64,000 nucleotides of DNA from Pedobacter sp. ok626. GTDB lineage: Bacteria > Bacteroidota > Bacteroidia > Sphingobacteriales > Sphingobacteriaceae. The notes under the pieces were generated by a model. The model was given only the letters and a program-made list of their open reading frames with translations. It did no database searches and was not told the origin of the DNA. The stretch spans positions 62,001-126,000 of the forward strand of contig NZ_FNEX01000017.1 of assembly GCF_900100435.1 (NCBI RefSeq). The letters are read 5' to 3'. The stretch's first letter is position 1. Every line of letters begins with the position of its first letter. Positions 27,078-36,616 of the stretch are shown piece by piece. The translations under genes were made by a program, and so were the position numbers.

Positions 27078-28193
27078 TTAAAATTTTACCACGGCACCAG
27101 GCCTTACATTTTGGGATCCTTCATCGACAATCAACTCTCCAACCTTCAACCCATCCTTCACCACTACACTTTTATCGAATTGTTTACCTAACTGAATGAT
27201 ACGTTGCTCTGCCTTGTTACTGTCAGCCACCACATAAACATTATAGGCACCCAACTGCTCTATCACTGCTTTATACGGAATCACCAATTCGTTTTCTGTA
27301 GATTTGTTTAATACTCTTAGGTTTACTGTCATACCCGCAATCAGCTTTCCAGCCTCATTCGGATAGCTTACCCTAACCTTTATCGTTCCTGTTGCAGGAT
27401 CTACCGCACGGTCTATCGTTATAATCTTACCTTGACGTGTATATAAACTGCCATCCTGGAGCTGTATCGTTAAGAGCGAGTCTTTTATCGCCCCTGGGTT
27501 ATTTTTCATTTTCTGGAAATGAGGAATATCAGCCTGGTTAACAGAAATATCTACCGCAATCGGATTGCCCTTAGAAACGGTATTTAAAAGCGTGGTAGAA
27601 GGCGCAACCAAAGCACCTACTTTCACTTGCGAAATCCCGATTGTTCCATTTAGCGGAGCTACAATCACTGCATTCTGAAGATCGTTATTTGCGGAAGAAA
27701 GTGTTGCTTTTGCCGCAGCCACCTGCGATTCTGCATTGGCCAGATCCGTTAAAGCATAATCCACACGTTGCTTGGCTATCGCATCCTGAGCGGCCAGATT
27801 TTTATAACGATCCGCATCTTTTTTTGCCTTATCACGATTGGCCTGGGCCATCTGTACATTTGCTTTCGCAGAATTGTAAGCAGCCAGATATTTTGTCCGG
27901 TCAATCTCGTAGAGCTTCTGCCCTCTGCTTACTTTTTGTCCATCACGCACATAAATAGCAGTAATAAAACCACCAACCTGCGCCCTGATTTCCACTTCAT
28001 CCAGAGCCACCACTACCCCGGGATAAGTATCAACCGTTGTAACAGGTTCAGCAACCACCTTATAAACAGATACCGGTGTTGCAGGAGGCGGCCCTCCCTG
28101 TTGCTGTGCAGCCTCATCTCCACCACCGCATGACGCTAAAGAAATGGACCCCAAAATAACAATGCTAAGTTTTACGTGATTAATCGTCTTCAT
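27078..28193 (-). CDS. RND efflux periplasmic adaptor lipoprotein
   Basis: A 371-residue membrane fusion protein. It has a lipoprotein signal with lipobox SLASC, a Gly/Gln-rich linker, the first half-lipoyl strand VEIRAQVGGFITAIYVRDG, a helical hairpin rich in Ala/Lys, and the second lipoyl half VIVAPLNGTIGISQV. It bridges the RND permease (15 bases downstream) and the outer-membrane channel (9 bases upstream). Confidence 0.95.
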   Translation of the reverse strand: MKTINHVKLSIVILGSISLASCGGGDEAAQQQGGPPPATPVSVYKVVAEPVTTVDTYPGVVVALDEVEIRAQVGGFITAIYVRDGQKVSRGQKLYEIDRTKYLAAYNSAKANVQMAQANRDKAKKDADRYKNLAAQDAIAKQRVDYALTDLANAESQVAAAKATLSSANNDLQNAVIVAPLNGTIGISQVKVGALVAPSTTLLNTVSKGNPIAVDISVNQADIPHFQKMKNNPGAIKDSLLTIQLQDGSLYTRQGKIITIDRAVDPATGTIKVRVSYPNEAGKLIAGMTVNLRVLNKSTENELVIPYKAVIEQLGAYNVYVVADSNKAEQRIIQLGKQFDKSVVVKDGLKVGELIVDEGSQNVRPGAVVKF

Positions 28194-28202
28194 TTGAGTA
28201 CT

Positions 28203-29552
28203 TTATTGGTTTACGGTAATTGTGCCTAATGCTTGTTGTACATCCAATCTTGAAGAAAGAAGACTGTACAGAGAATTCAAATAATTGAGCTGAGCGGTAC
28301 GCAGATCTGTTTCCGAAGTCATCAGATCCAGATAAGTTTTTATGCCTTCGTCATATTGCAATTTGATCGTTTGGTATACCTGTCGGGAAATCTCCACATT
28401 TGCCCCCGCCGTCTTCCAATCATTCAAATTGGCCCTATAAGTAGCCATCGCCTGCTCATACTGAGTTTTAATCTGATTTTTGGTATTTACCAGGTCGAGA
28501 TCTATCCTTTGCTCCTGTAATTGCGATTTTTTAAGCTCTTGAATTCTTTTAGTCCCCTGAAAAATAGGTAGGTTCAATTTTAGCCCAAATAAAGAGCTCG
28601 GGTAGGTTTTATCATAGAGGTCGCTGAAATTGTCGTTGAGGTAATTCCAATTGTAATTGATAAATCCAGAGATACTAGGTAGGAAAGACCATTTATTATA
28701 GCTGGTATTGAGGCGTTGTAATTGCTTTTGAGTTTGCAATAACCGATATTCCACTCTATTCTCATAAGTCTCCCTTTGATTGGTATCGATCAGAATTTCA
28801 TTTTCCATCTTTACCGCATCAAAGTTCAAGCTAAACTCTTTATCACCCTCATAACCGACCAGCTCTTTAAGATAAGCGTATTTATACTTGATCAGTTCCT
28901 CTGCCCGCTTTTTATCCGCTTTAGAATTGCTTAGACTGATCTGTGCCCGTTGATAATCCGTTTTGTCTACCAATCCATTTTCATATTGCGCCTTGGCATC
29001 TTTGAGCTGCTTCTCTAATCGCGCAATATTTTCAGTAATGATCTTTAGTTGTTCCCTGCTGGTCAGTACATCAAAATAAGCCTTACTTACGCTAATTACG
29101 GTATTAATCTTTGTATTTTCTGTGCTCTGTTTATACTGTTGTCTATAATATTTCGATGCTTTGGAAGCCTGAATTAGCCCAGCGTCCAGGAACTTTTGAT
29201 CAGCCTGTAAAGTGAATGCAGAAGTATGCTTTGTACCGAGTACTAGTAGCGAAGTCTCCCCATTCATGGTCAGCGTACTCACCTGTTGTTTCAGGTTATA
29301 ATTATAGCTACCATCACCGCTAATTTGAGGAAACCAGCCAGACAATGCCGACTTAATATCCCGCTCACCAATCTCTTCATCGATCAAGGATTGTTTAACC
29401 CCTGGCTTGTTTGCTAATGCGTAATTTATAATCTCCTGGAGAGAAGCGTTGCTGAGTACTTTATTATTATCTCCTGTTTGTCCAAATGCGACTGAGCACA
29501 TCATACAAGGTAGACCAAGGAGAAACATTAAAATCGATTGATGTAGTCTCAT
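28203..29552 (-). CDS. TolC-family outer-membrane efflux channel
   Basis: A 449-residue protein with a Sec signal peptide ending near AFGQ. It shows the two internal repeats of long amphipathic helices typical of TolC proteins, including LTSREQLKIITENIARLEKQ and the second copy ending in GIKTYLDLMTSETDLR. It is the first gene of the efflux operon. Upstream lie about 190 bases shared with the serS terminator. Confidence 0.94.
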   Translation of the reverse strand: MRLHQSILMFLLGLPCMMCSVAFGQTGDNNKVLSNASLQEIINYALANKPGVKQSLIDEEIGERDIKSALSGWFPQISGDGSYNYNLKQQVSTLTMNGETSLLVLGTKHTSAFTLQADQKFLDAGLIQASKASKYYRQQYKQSTENTKINTVISVSKAYFDVLTSREQLKIITENIARLEKQLKDAKAQYENGLVDKTDYQRAQISLSNSKADKKRAEELIKYKYAYLKELVGYEGDKEFSLNFDAVKMENEILIDTNQRETYENRVEYRLLQTQKQLQRLNTSYNKWSFLPSISGFINYNWNYLNDNFSDLYDKTYPSSLFGLKLNLPIFQGTKRIQELKKSQLQEQRIDLDLVNTKNQIKTQYEQAMATYRANLNDWKTAGANVEISRQVYQTIKLQYDEGIKTYLDLMTSETDLRTAQLNYLNSLYSLLSSRLDVQQALGTITVNQ

Positions 29553-29663
29553 ATATTAGAAAATGATTAAAGTATTCTCAGCCAGCTCACTATAAACACT
29601 TTAACTACAAATAAGGCCTCAATAAAGTTCTAAGATTTTAAATAAAAAAATATAAATGCAATA

Positions 29664-29708
29664 AAAAAAGCGGCCGTTATACCAAAATCAATTCAGTATA
29701 ACGGCCGC
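29664..29708 (-). terminator. Rho-independent terminator of serS
   Basis: On the minus strand a perfect 13-base-pair stem (29670-29682 with 29696-29708, core GCGGCCGTTATAC) is followed by a T run (29664-29669 region). It lies 32 bases after the serS stop. Confidence 0.88.
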
Positions 29709-29740
29709 CTAATTTTAACGACTGTACAATAAAGGTGTTT

Positions 29741-31012
29741 TTAATCAATATATTCGAAGCCGGTATATTTTACCAAAGCTTCAGGAATCTTGATTCCTTT
29801 TTCCGTTTGATTGTTCTCTAAAATAGCAGCTACAATACGTGGCAATGCTAATGCACTTCCATTCAAAGTATGTGCAAGCTGAGTTTTTCCAGTCGCACCT
29901 TTAAACCTTAATTTCAGCCTGTTACTTTGATAAGTTTCAAAGTTAGACACTGAAGACACTTCCAGCCAACGTTGTTGCGCAGCACTCCAAACCTCCATAT
30001 CGTAAGTCATCGCAGCCGTAAAGCCCATATCACCAGCACATAAGCGCAATACTCTATAGTGCAAACCTAATTTTTGCAATAAAGACTGAACATAAGCACT
30101 CATGTTTTCCAGTACCTCATAAGATTGATCTGGATGAACAACCTGTACAATTTCTACTTTATCAAACTGATGAAGCCTATTTAAACCACGAACGTGTGCA
30201 CCATATGAACCTGCTTCACGACGGAAACAAGGGGTATAAGCGGTATTCTTAACCGGCAACTCTTCTTCTTTTAAAATCACATCCCTATAAAGATTGGTAA
30301 CAGGAACTTCTGCCGTAGGGATCAAATATAAACCGTCAATACCTACATGATACATTTGTCCTTCCTTATCCGGCAATTGACCAGTACCAAAACCAGAAGC
30401 TTCGTTTACAAGGTGAGGCACCTGCATTTCTCTATAACCTTCTGCCGTAGCATGATCTAAAAAGAAATTAATCAATGCGCGCTGTAAGCGTGCACCCTTA
30501 CCTTTATAAACTGGAAATCCTGCGCCGGTAATCTTTGTGCCCAGCTCAAAATCTATAATATCGTATTTAGCGGTCAACTCCCAGTGCGGCAATGCCTTTT
30601 CACCAAGTGCGGCTGGCTCACCATGCACAGAAACAATCTCATTCTCTTCCGGTGTACTTCCAGCTTTAACCAAATGATATGGCAGGTTAGGCAATTGTAC
30701 AATCAGGCTGTGCAGTTTCGTTTCAGCGGCAGCGAAGTCTTCAGATAAATTCTTGATCAACTCTTTATTAGAAGTTGTTTCCGCTTTTAATGCCTCAGCC
30801 TCATCCTTTTTTCCGTTACGCATCAACTCACCAATTTGTTTTGCGCTCGAATTTGCGATAGCAGAGAGATTATCTAATGAAGTTTGGATTTGTCTTCTTT
30901 CTTCATCGGTTTTAATAATTTCATCAACCAATTCTGGCTGTTTAAAGTTTCTCAGGGTTAAGCCTTCCAAAACTTTCGCTCTATTTTCGCGGATATAGTT
31001 AACTTGCAGCAT
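29741..31012 (-). CDS. serS: Seryl-tRNA synthetase
   Basis: A 423-residue class II synthetase. The N-terminal 110 residues form the tRNA-binding coiled coil; the catalytic part shows the class II motifs, including GLYLIPTAEVPVTNLY, FRREAGSYGAHVRGLNRLHQF and the end motif GSALALPRIVAAILENNQ. It charges tRNA-Ser and tRNA-Sec precursors where present. Length is standard. It is divergent from rsmI. Confidence 0.98.
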   Translation of the reverse strand: MLQVNYIRENRAKVLEGLTLRNFKQPELVDEIIKTDEERRQIQTSLDNLSAIANSSAKQIGELMRNGKKDEAEALKAETTSNKELIKNLSEDFAAAETKLHSLIVQLPNLPYHLVKAGSTPEENEIVSVHGEPAALGEKALPHWELTAKYDIIDFELGTKITGAGFPVYKGKGARLQRALINFFLDHATAEGYREMQVPHLVNEASGFGTGQLPDKEGQMYHVGIDGLYLIPTAEVPVTNLYRDVILKEEELPVKNTAYTPCFRREAGSYGAHVRGLNRLHQFDKVEIVQVVHPDQSYEVLENMSAYVQSLLQKLGLHYRVLRLCAGDMGFTAAMTYDMEVWSAAQQRWLEVSSVSNFETYQSNRLKLRFKGATGKTQLAHTLNGSALALPRIVAAILENNQTEKGIKIPEALVKYTGFEYID

Positions 31013-31129
31013 TATTTATTTTTTTAAACAAAGATAATAAGAGTTACGCGTTATTAGTAATGAGTTGCGAGTTTTATGCAATGATTCCCCGATAACGAAA
31101 AGCGATGTTAGTAACCTTGAACGCATAAC

Positions 31130-31840
31130 ATGACAACTGGTAAACTTTTTCTTGTTCCTACACCCATTGGTAATCTGGAGGATATGACCTTCAGAGCCAT
31201 ACGGATTTTAAAAGAGGCTGATGTAATATTGGCAGAAGACACCCGCACAAGCGCCCCTATGTTAAAGCATTTTGGCATTGATAAAAAAGCCTACTCCCAT
31301 CACCAGCACAATGAACACCAGGCAACTACAGAAATCATCCGCTTTTTAAAAGAGGGAAAAAATGTAGCGCTGATATCAGATGCAGGAACACCAGCCATTT
31401 CCGATCCAGGCTTTTTTCTGGTGAGGGAAACCTTAAAACACGACCTACAAGTTGAATGCTTACCCGGTGCTACAGCATTTGTACCCGCCCTGGTAAATTC
31501 AGGACTACCCTGCGATGCATTCGTTTTTGAAGGCTTCCTGCCGGTAAAAAAAGGCAGGCAAACACGTTTCAAAAAACTGGCCGACGAAGAGCGGACCATG
31601 ATATTTTATGAAAGTCCACACCGTTTGCTAAAAACACTGGAAGAATTTGCACAGTATTTAGGAGCAGAAAGACAAGCCTCAGTAAGTCGCGAACTCACCA
31701 AACTATACGAAGAAACAGTTAGAGGCACATTAGCAGAAATTAAATCACATTTCGAAAACAATATATTAAAAGGAGAATTTGTAATTTGTATCGCCGGTGC
31801 AGAAGAAGTAAAGAAAAAATCAAAATACGATAAAGATTAA
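31130..31840 (+). CDS. rsmI: 16S rRNA (cytidine-1402-2'-O)-methyltransferase
   Basis: A 236-residue SAM-dependent tetrapyrrole-methylase-fold enzyme. It starts LFLVPTPIGNLEDMTFRAI and shows AEDTRTSAPMLKHFGI, LISDAGTPAISDPGF and a late YESPHRLLKTLEE. RsmI 2'-O-methylates C1402 in the ribosomal decoding centre. It is shorter than the E. coli enzyme, as is usual in Bacteroidota, since the C-terminal extension is absent. It heads a run of three close genes ending in lnt. Confidence 0.95.
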   Translation: MTTGKLFLVPTPIGNLEDMTFRAIRILKEADVILAEDTRTSAPMLKHFGIDKKAYSHHQHNEHQATTEIIRFLKEGKNVALISDAGTPAISDPGFFLVRETLKHDLQVECLPGATAFVPALVNSGLPCDAFVFEGFLPVKKGRQTRFKKLADEERTMIFYESPHRLLKTLEEFAQYLGAERQASVSRELTKLYEETVRGTLAEIKSHFENNILKGEFVICIAGAEEVKKKSKYDKD

Positions 31841-31882
31841 TTGGGTTCAATTTTTGATACCCCTATATAAAAAAGAAACATC

Positions 31883-32530
31883 ATGATTTTAATAGATAGA
31901 TTTTTAAGTGACGAACAAGATCCAAAAGCTGTTGAGAAAGTATTGGGCAAACTAAACGACATGCTCACCAACAACGAGGAACTCATTTATATGGCAGTAC
32001 AGAAAAAACCTGCCGTAAACTTGCTTCCTGACTGTATTGCCGTAAGTAATAAACGCATTTTTTATTGCGAACCGGGTAACTTCGGGATCACCATGAACTT
32101 CAAAGACATTTCCTGGAAGAGCGTGAAAGAGGTTTCTTTTAAAGAAGAGATCTTTGGTTCTAAATTCATCTGTGTGCCTTTACACGGCGAGAACATCATC
32201 ACAGAGTATATACCTAAAGTACAGGCACGCAAATTATACCAGGCAGCTTACGAGCAATTGGAAAATTTCAAAGAGCAGCAAAGACAAACAGAACTGGAAG
32301 GAAGAAGATCTGTTCCTTCACCAGTAACTGTAAATGCGGTTACACCCGAACCAGTTTCAGAAGAACCAGCAGCACTCTTCTCACAACCAGCCGCAACACC
32401 TCAGCATGTTGAAGAACCTGAAGATGAGACCACTTTAAAATTGAGAAAACTGAAAAGCTTGTACGACAAACACCTGATTACTCAGGAAGAATATGAAGCA
32501 AAAAAGGCAGATATATTAGATAGCTTATAA
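31883..32530 (+). CDS. Bacterial PH-domain and SHOCT-domain protein
   Basis: A 215-residue cytoplasmic protein. Residues about 30-135 look like a bacterial PH-type domain (LLPDCIAVSNKRIFYCEP ... KDISWKSVKEVSF). A Pro/Glu-rich linker follows. The last 30 residues are a SHOCT motif (LRKLKSLYDKHLITQEEYEAKK is the pattern; key L, Y, G-less I-T and E residues), a short helical hairpin found at the end of many otherwise unrelated proteins. Function unknown. It lies 42 bases after rsmI and 10 bases before lnt. Confidence 0.82.
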   Translation: MILIDRFLSDEQDPKAVEKVLGKLNDMLTNNEELIYMAVQKKPAVNLLPDCIAVSNKRIFYCEPGNFGITMNFKDISWKSVKEVSFKEEIFGSKFICVPLHGENIITEYIPKVQARKLYQAAYEQLENFKEQQRQTELEGRRSVPSPVTVNAVTPEPVSEEPAALFSQPAATPQHVEEPEDETTLKLRKLKSLYDKHLITQEEYEAKKADILDSL

Positions 32531-32540
32531 GTATCGATTA

Positions 32541-34160
32541 ATGAACTTTAAAAATACTGCCCCACTGGCCTTGTTAAGCGCATTTTTAATGTGGCTGGCT
32601 TGGCCACCAATTCCTTATACCACCCCGCTCCTTCTAGTTGGCTTAGTCCCTCTTTTAATTGCCCTGGATAAAATCATTCTTCGAAAAGCAGAAAAAACAG
32701 GCAAAAAGGTCTTCCTTACTGCCGGTCTAACTTTTCTGGTTTGGAATACGGCTTCTATTTACTGGGTATACAATGCCATCAGCGCAGTAAATAACCCTGT
32801 TGTATCCGCATTCGTATCCCTCATTCCATTTGGCTTAGGCGCATTATTAATGACCTTTGCTTTCTGGTTGTATTACCGTTTGCGGAGCGTAACCAACACA
32901 AAAATTGCTTCTGCTGGTCTGATTTCATTTTATGTAGCGATGGAATACCTGCATCAAAGCTGGGATTTAGCATTTCCATGGATGACACTGGGAAATGGTT
33001 TATCAGGTATGCACCAATTGGCGCAATGGTATGAGTACACTGGCGTCTACGGTGGTTCTGTATGGATATTGCTCAGTAATATTTTAGCTTTCGAAGCTTA
33101 CAAACGCTTCAAAACTGATGCAAAGGGCTATTTAAAACTAAGACCAGCGATGCTTTGGGCCTTGGTAGTGATATTGCCTATTGGTCTGTCGCTCGCAAAA
33201 TACTACCAATACAAAGAAAAAGTGGTCCCTGTAAATGTTGTCACTGTACAACCAAATATCGATCCCTATCAAAAATTTGGCAGCCTTTCCGCAGCTGATC
33301 AGTTGAATATACTCACTCATTTATCTGACTCTATAGCGCAGCCCAATACCGAGTATTTTATCTGGCCCGAAACTGCAATCCCTAATTATGCAGACGAAGA
33401 TAGAATCCGTAGCAACCCCGATTTCAACACCGTACAACAGTTTCTTTCAAAATACAAGAATGGCACTGTCATCACCGGAATTGAAAGCGTAAAATTGTAC
33501 AACGATAAACAAACCGTATCTGCGAAACAAGATCCTAGCGGCGTGTATTTCGACAGCTTTAATACAGCCATGCAGGTTGAGAACTCTGCAAACGTACAAT
33601 TCTACCATAAATCCAAGTTGGTTCCTGGCGTAGAGAAAATGCCTTTTCCAGCTGCATTATCTATCCTGGGACCCATTTTCGAAGGTTTTGGTGGTAGTGG
33701 TGGCGGATGGGGATGGCAAGATAAACCCGGTGTATTTTACGCTTACAGCGGCATCGGTGTAGCCCCTGTCATTTGCTATGAATCTCTATGGGGCGAATGG
33801 ATTGGAGAAGCCGTTAAAAACGGTGCACAGTTCATCGCTATCATCACCAATGATGGCTGGTGGGGAAATACATCAGGAAAAGATCAGCACTTAATGTACG
33901 CGCAATTACGTGCCATAGAAAGCCGTCGCTATGTAGTACGTTCGGCCAATACCGGCATTTCATGCTTCATCAATCAAAAAGGTGATGTCATCGAGCAAGC
34001 CAAATGGTGGACAAGAACCGCATTAAAGGCAGACATTAACCTAAATGACGAACTGACTTTATACGTTAAAACAGGCGACATCATCGCTAAGTTTTTATGC
34101 ATAACAGCCCTACTATTGGCTTTGATTATCCCTTACAGAAAATGGATTAAAAAAGCTTAA
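32541..34160 (+). CDS. lnt: Apolipoprotein N-acyltransferase
   Basis: A 539-residue protein with an N-terminal set of about six membrane helices and a periplasmic nitrilase-fold domain. The catalytic triad is visible as Glu in WPETAIPNY, Lys in KLVPGVEKMPF and Cys in PVICYESLWG. It adds the third acyl chain to the N-terminal Cys of outer-membrane lipoproteins, completing maturation after LspA, encoded 10 kb upstream. The last four bases overlap the convergent nadE stop. Confidence 0.94.
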   Translation: MNFKNTAPLALLSAFLMWLAWPPIPYTTPLLLVGLVPLLIALDKIILRKAEKTGKKVFLTAGLTFLVWNTASIYWVYNAISAVNNPVVSAFVSLIPFGLGALLMTFAFWLYYRLRSVTNTKIASAGLISFYVAMEYLHQSWDLAFPWMTLGNGLSGMHQLAQWYEYTGVYGGSVWILLSNILAFEAYKRFKTDAKGYLKLRPAMLWALVVILPIGLSLAKYYQYKEKVVPVNVVTVQPNIDPYQKFGSLSAADQLNILTHLSDSIAQPNTEYFIWPETAIPNYADEDRIRSNPDFNTVQQFLSKYKNGTVITGIESVKLYNDKQTVSAKQDPSGVYFDSFNTAMQVENSANVQFYHKSKLVPGVEKMPFPAALSILGPIFEGFGGSGGGWGWQDKPGVFYAYSGIGVAPVICYESLWGEWIGEAVKNGAQFIAIITNDGWWGNTSGKDQHLMYAQLRAIESRRYVVRSANTGISCFINQKGDVIEQAKWWTRTALKADINLNDELTLYVKTGDIIAKFLCITALLLALIIPYRKWIKKA

Positions 34161-35797
34161 GAAAGATATTTACCTACAATAGGCATCCTTCTACCCATAC
34201 CAAAAGCTTTAGGAGATACCCGCAGGATTGGTGGCGTTTGATAACGCTTAAATTCTGCGGAATTTACCATCTTAATGATCCTTCTAACCAATGCCTCATC
34301 ATACCCCTGGGCAATAATTCCGGATGAGCTCTGTTTTAATTCGATATACTGGAACAAAATCTTATCGAGTACATCATAGTCAGGTAAAGAGTCAGAGTCT
34401 TTCTGACCCGGTCTAAGCTCGGCAGAAGGTGGCTTAACAATAGAATTTTCCGGAATCACAATTCCATCCTTATTGATATAATGCGCAAGCTGGTATACCT
34501 GGGTTTTGTAAACGTCCCCAATCACCCCTATCGCACCACACATGTCGCCATACAATGTCCCGTATCCCACTGCACACTCGCTTTTATTAGAAGTGTTTAG
34601 CAAAATATAACCGAATTTGTTCGACATCGCCATTACAATTACTCCCCTACAGCGGGCCTGTATATTTTCTTCAGTAAGGTTAAAAGGAAGTCCCAAAAAC
34701 GCAGGTGCCATCATACTATCAAATGCATCAGCAGCCTCCTTGATCGGAATGATTTCGTGTTGACAACCCAGGTTATTAACCAAATCTAATGCATCCTGAA
34801 TAGAATGATCCGAAGAGTATTTAGAAGGCATCAATACCGCCATTACATTTTCGGCACCCAATGCCCGTGCAGCCAATGCACAAACAACAGCAGAGTCAAT
34901 CCCGCCAGATAAACCAAGTACAGCTTTACTAAAACCCGATTTGCTAAAATAATCCTTAATACCCAACACCAAGGCCTCATAGATTTGCTCTATGTCAGGT
35001 ACAGCCTGATGCGGCATAGGTTCATGTCCCTTGATGATGTTGTCTTCAAATTCATAAATACGCACCGCTTCCTCAAAATAAGGCATTTCATCAATCAGAT
35101 TCCCTTTAGCATCAAAAGCCAAAGACCCCCCATCAAAGATAATCTCGGTTTGGGCACCCACCTGGTTCACATACAACAGCGGCATATTATATCGCTTCGC
35201 ATTATCAGAAAGGACAACCACACGCTCTTCATCATGCAGATAAGAAAATGGCGAAGCCGCAATGTTGATCATCAGTTTAGGCTTTTGCCTGATCAACTCA
35301 TCCATAGGAGAAGAAATATACAATGGATTATTATTGATATTCCACAGATCCTCACAAATGGTTACTGCAATCTTAATCCCTTTAAAATCGACACACTCAA
35401 AATGACTTGCCGGTTCAAAATAACGGTATTCATCAAATACATCATAATTAGGCAGCAAAGCCTTTTTAACTACTCGTTTTAATTGCCCATCTTCCAGAAA
35501 ATAAGCAGCATTGTACAAGTCCTTACCCGCTAATATTTCATTTTTAACCGGTAGGCCAACAATGCAGGCAATACCTACGCAATGCTTAGCAATCTCTCCG
35601 GCAGCCTTTTCGCAAAGCTCAATAAACTCATCAAACTCCAAAAAATCACGTGGCGGATAACCACATATGGCCAATTCTGCAAATACAACCAAATCCGCAC
35701 CTTTGGCCTTCGCCAATTCAATGTGCTCAATGATCTTATTTGTATTGTATTCGAAATTACCTATATGATAGTTAAGTTGTGCTAACGCGATTTTCAT
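34157..35797 (-). CDS. nadE: Glutamine-dependent NAD+ synthetase
   Basis: A 546-residue two-domain enzyme. The N-terminal nitrilase-type glutaminase domain has the Glu (FAELAICGYPP), Lys (KKALLPNYDVFDEYRYF) and Cys (VTICEDLW) triad. The C-terminal synthetase domain has the PP-loop GLSGGIDSAVVC. It makes NAD from deamido-NAD using ammonia channelled from glutamine. Length is normal for this bacterial form. Confidence 0.96.
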   Translation of the reverse strand: MKIALAQLNYHIGNFEYNTNKIIEHIELAKAKGADLVVFAELAICGYPPRDFLEFDEFIELCEKAAGEIAKHCVGIACIVGLPVKNEILAGKDLYNAAYFLEDGQLKRVVKKALLPNYDVFDEYRYFEPASHFECVDFKGIKIAVTICEDLWNINNNPLYISSPMDELIRQKPKLMINIAASPFSYLHDEERVVVLSDNAKRYNMPLLYVNQVGAQTEIIFDGGSLAFDAKGNLIDEMPYFEEAVRIYEFEDNIIKGHEPMPHQAVPDIEQIYEALVLGIKDYFSKSGFSKAVLGLSGGIDSAVVCALAARALGAENVMAVLMPSKYSSDHSIQDALDLVNNLGCQHEIIPIKEAADAFDSMMAPAFLGLPFNLTEENIQARCRGVIVMAMSNKFGYILLNTSNKSECAVGYGTLYGDMCGAIGVIGDVYKTQVYQLAHYINKDGIVIPENSIVKPPSAELRPGQKDSDSLPDYDVLDKILFQYIELKQSSSGIIAQGYDEALVRRIIKMVNSAEFKRYQTPPILRVSPKAFGMGRRMPIVGKYLS

Positions 35798-35890
35798 CAG
35801 TATATAGTTTGTTTTTTAAAGGTGATGAAGCTATCAAAAATGATGGTTTCATAATTTTTTTTTAGATCGGTAATAAAGATGTCGTGTTGA

Positions 35891-36559
35891 TTAGAAGAAA
35901 ACACCTACATTAAGGCCAAGATAATGATTTCGCACTTTACGATTATTATCATCTGCAATATTAGTAAAGCCATTGTTCAACGTTACCCCAAGCGTAACAC
36001 TCGTATGATCAGCAACGTCGATTTCACCACCAGCACCCACTATCAATCCAGCTCTATAAAAGTTGATTTGCTTAGAAATGTTTTTATCATCAATGGCAGC
36101 TTTCCCAATAGCTTCAGCACTTTGCTTAGCACTAATATTGAAATCATTAGATAAACCAAACTGTCCGTACCATTTTATATCGCCCATTTTACCAGTTTTA
36201 AGCTTTACGGTAAGCGGAATCTCGATGTATTGAAGCTTATATTTCAAATCATAAGCAGTTTGTGTATTCGAGCCATCATAGTAAGGCGGAACATTAATTT
36301 CAGTACTCTTTCCATTGATCGTAGTAATCGTTAATCCTGTCGCAAAAGCATAGTTCTCAGCAAAATTAAAATCAGCAAGTAAACCATAAGAAAAGCCTAA
36401 AGAAACGCCCCTGCTTTTACCAGGTTCAGTTTTCATCCAACCGATAGTAGGATGTGCAGTCAAACCAAGTCGAAAATCATATTCAGGCATTGCAGGCAAC
36501 TGCGCAAAAAGATTACTTGTTAGAAATAAAAGCAGTAGACCGACAAATGTTCTTTTCAT
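35891..36559 (-). CDS. Outer-membrane beta-barrel protein
   Basis: A 222-residue protein with a Sec signal (KRTFVGLLLLFLTSNLFAQ). The rest alternates Gly- and aromatic-rich beta strands, ending in HYLGLNVGVFF with the C-terminal Phe typical of outer-membrane barrels. It fits the OmpA/OprF-like eight-strand barrel (PorT-like) group of Bacteroidota. Function unknown. It is divergent from gldB. Confidence 0.85.
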   Translation of the reverse strand: MKRTFVGLLLLFLTSNLFAQLPAMPEYDFRLGLTAHPTIGWMKTEPGKSRGVSLGFSYGLLADFNFAENYAFATGLTITTINGKSTEINVPPYYDGSNTQTAYDLKYKLQYIEIPLTVKLKTGKMGDIKWYGQFGLSNDFNISAKQSAEAIGKAAIDDKNISKQINFYRAGLIVGAGGEIDVADHTSVTLGVTLNNGFTNIADDNNRKVRNHYLGLNVGVFF

Positions 36560-36579
36560 AGTATTTTTATATTAAGGTG

Positions 36580-36610
36580 TTGAAGCTTGAATAAACTTCG
36601 TTTATATTTG
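36580..36610 (+). promoter_or_regulatory. Promoter of gldB (TTG-N20-TATATTTG)
   Basis: A TTG at 36580-36582 and TATATTTG at 36603-36610 are 20 bases apart, matching the Bacteroidota TTTG / TAnnTTTG promoter. The -7 box ends only 6 bases before the gldB ATG at 36617, so the expected transcription start would be at or very near that ATG. Confidence 0.5.
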
Positions 36611-36616
36611 TTTATA

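Noticed and set aside
34985..35482. 165-codon open frame antisense to nadE
   Set aside because: Shadow of a conserved gene; biased composition.
35833..35875. Hairpin followed by a T run on the plus strand
   Set aside because: Both neighbouring genes are on the minus strand, and the stem relies on wobble pairs; no transcript to end is evident.
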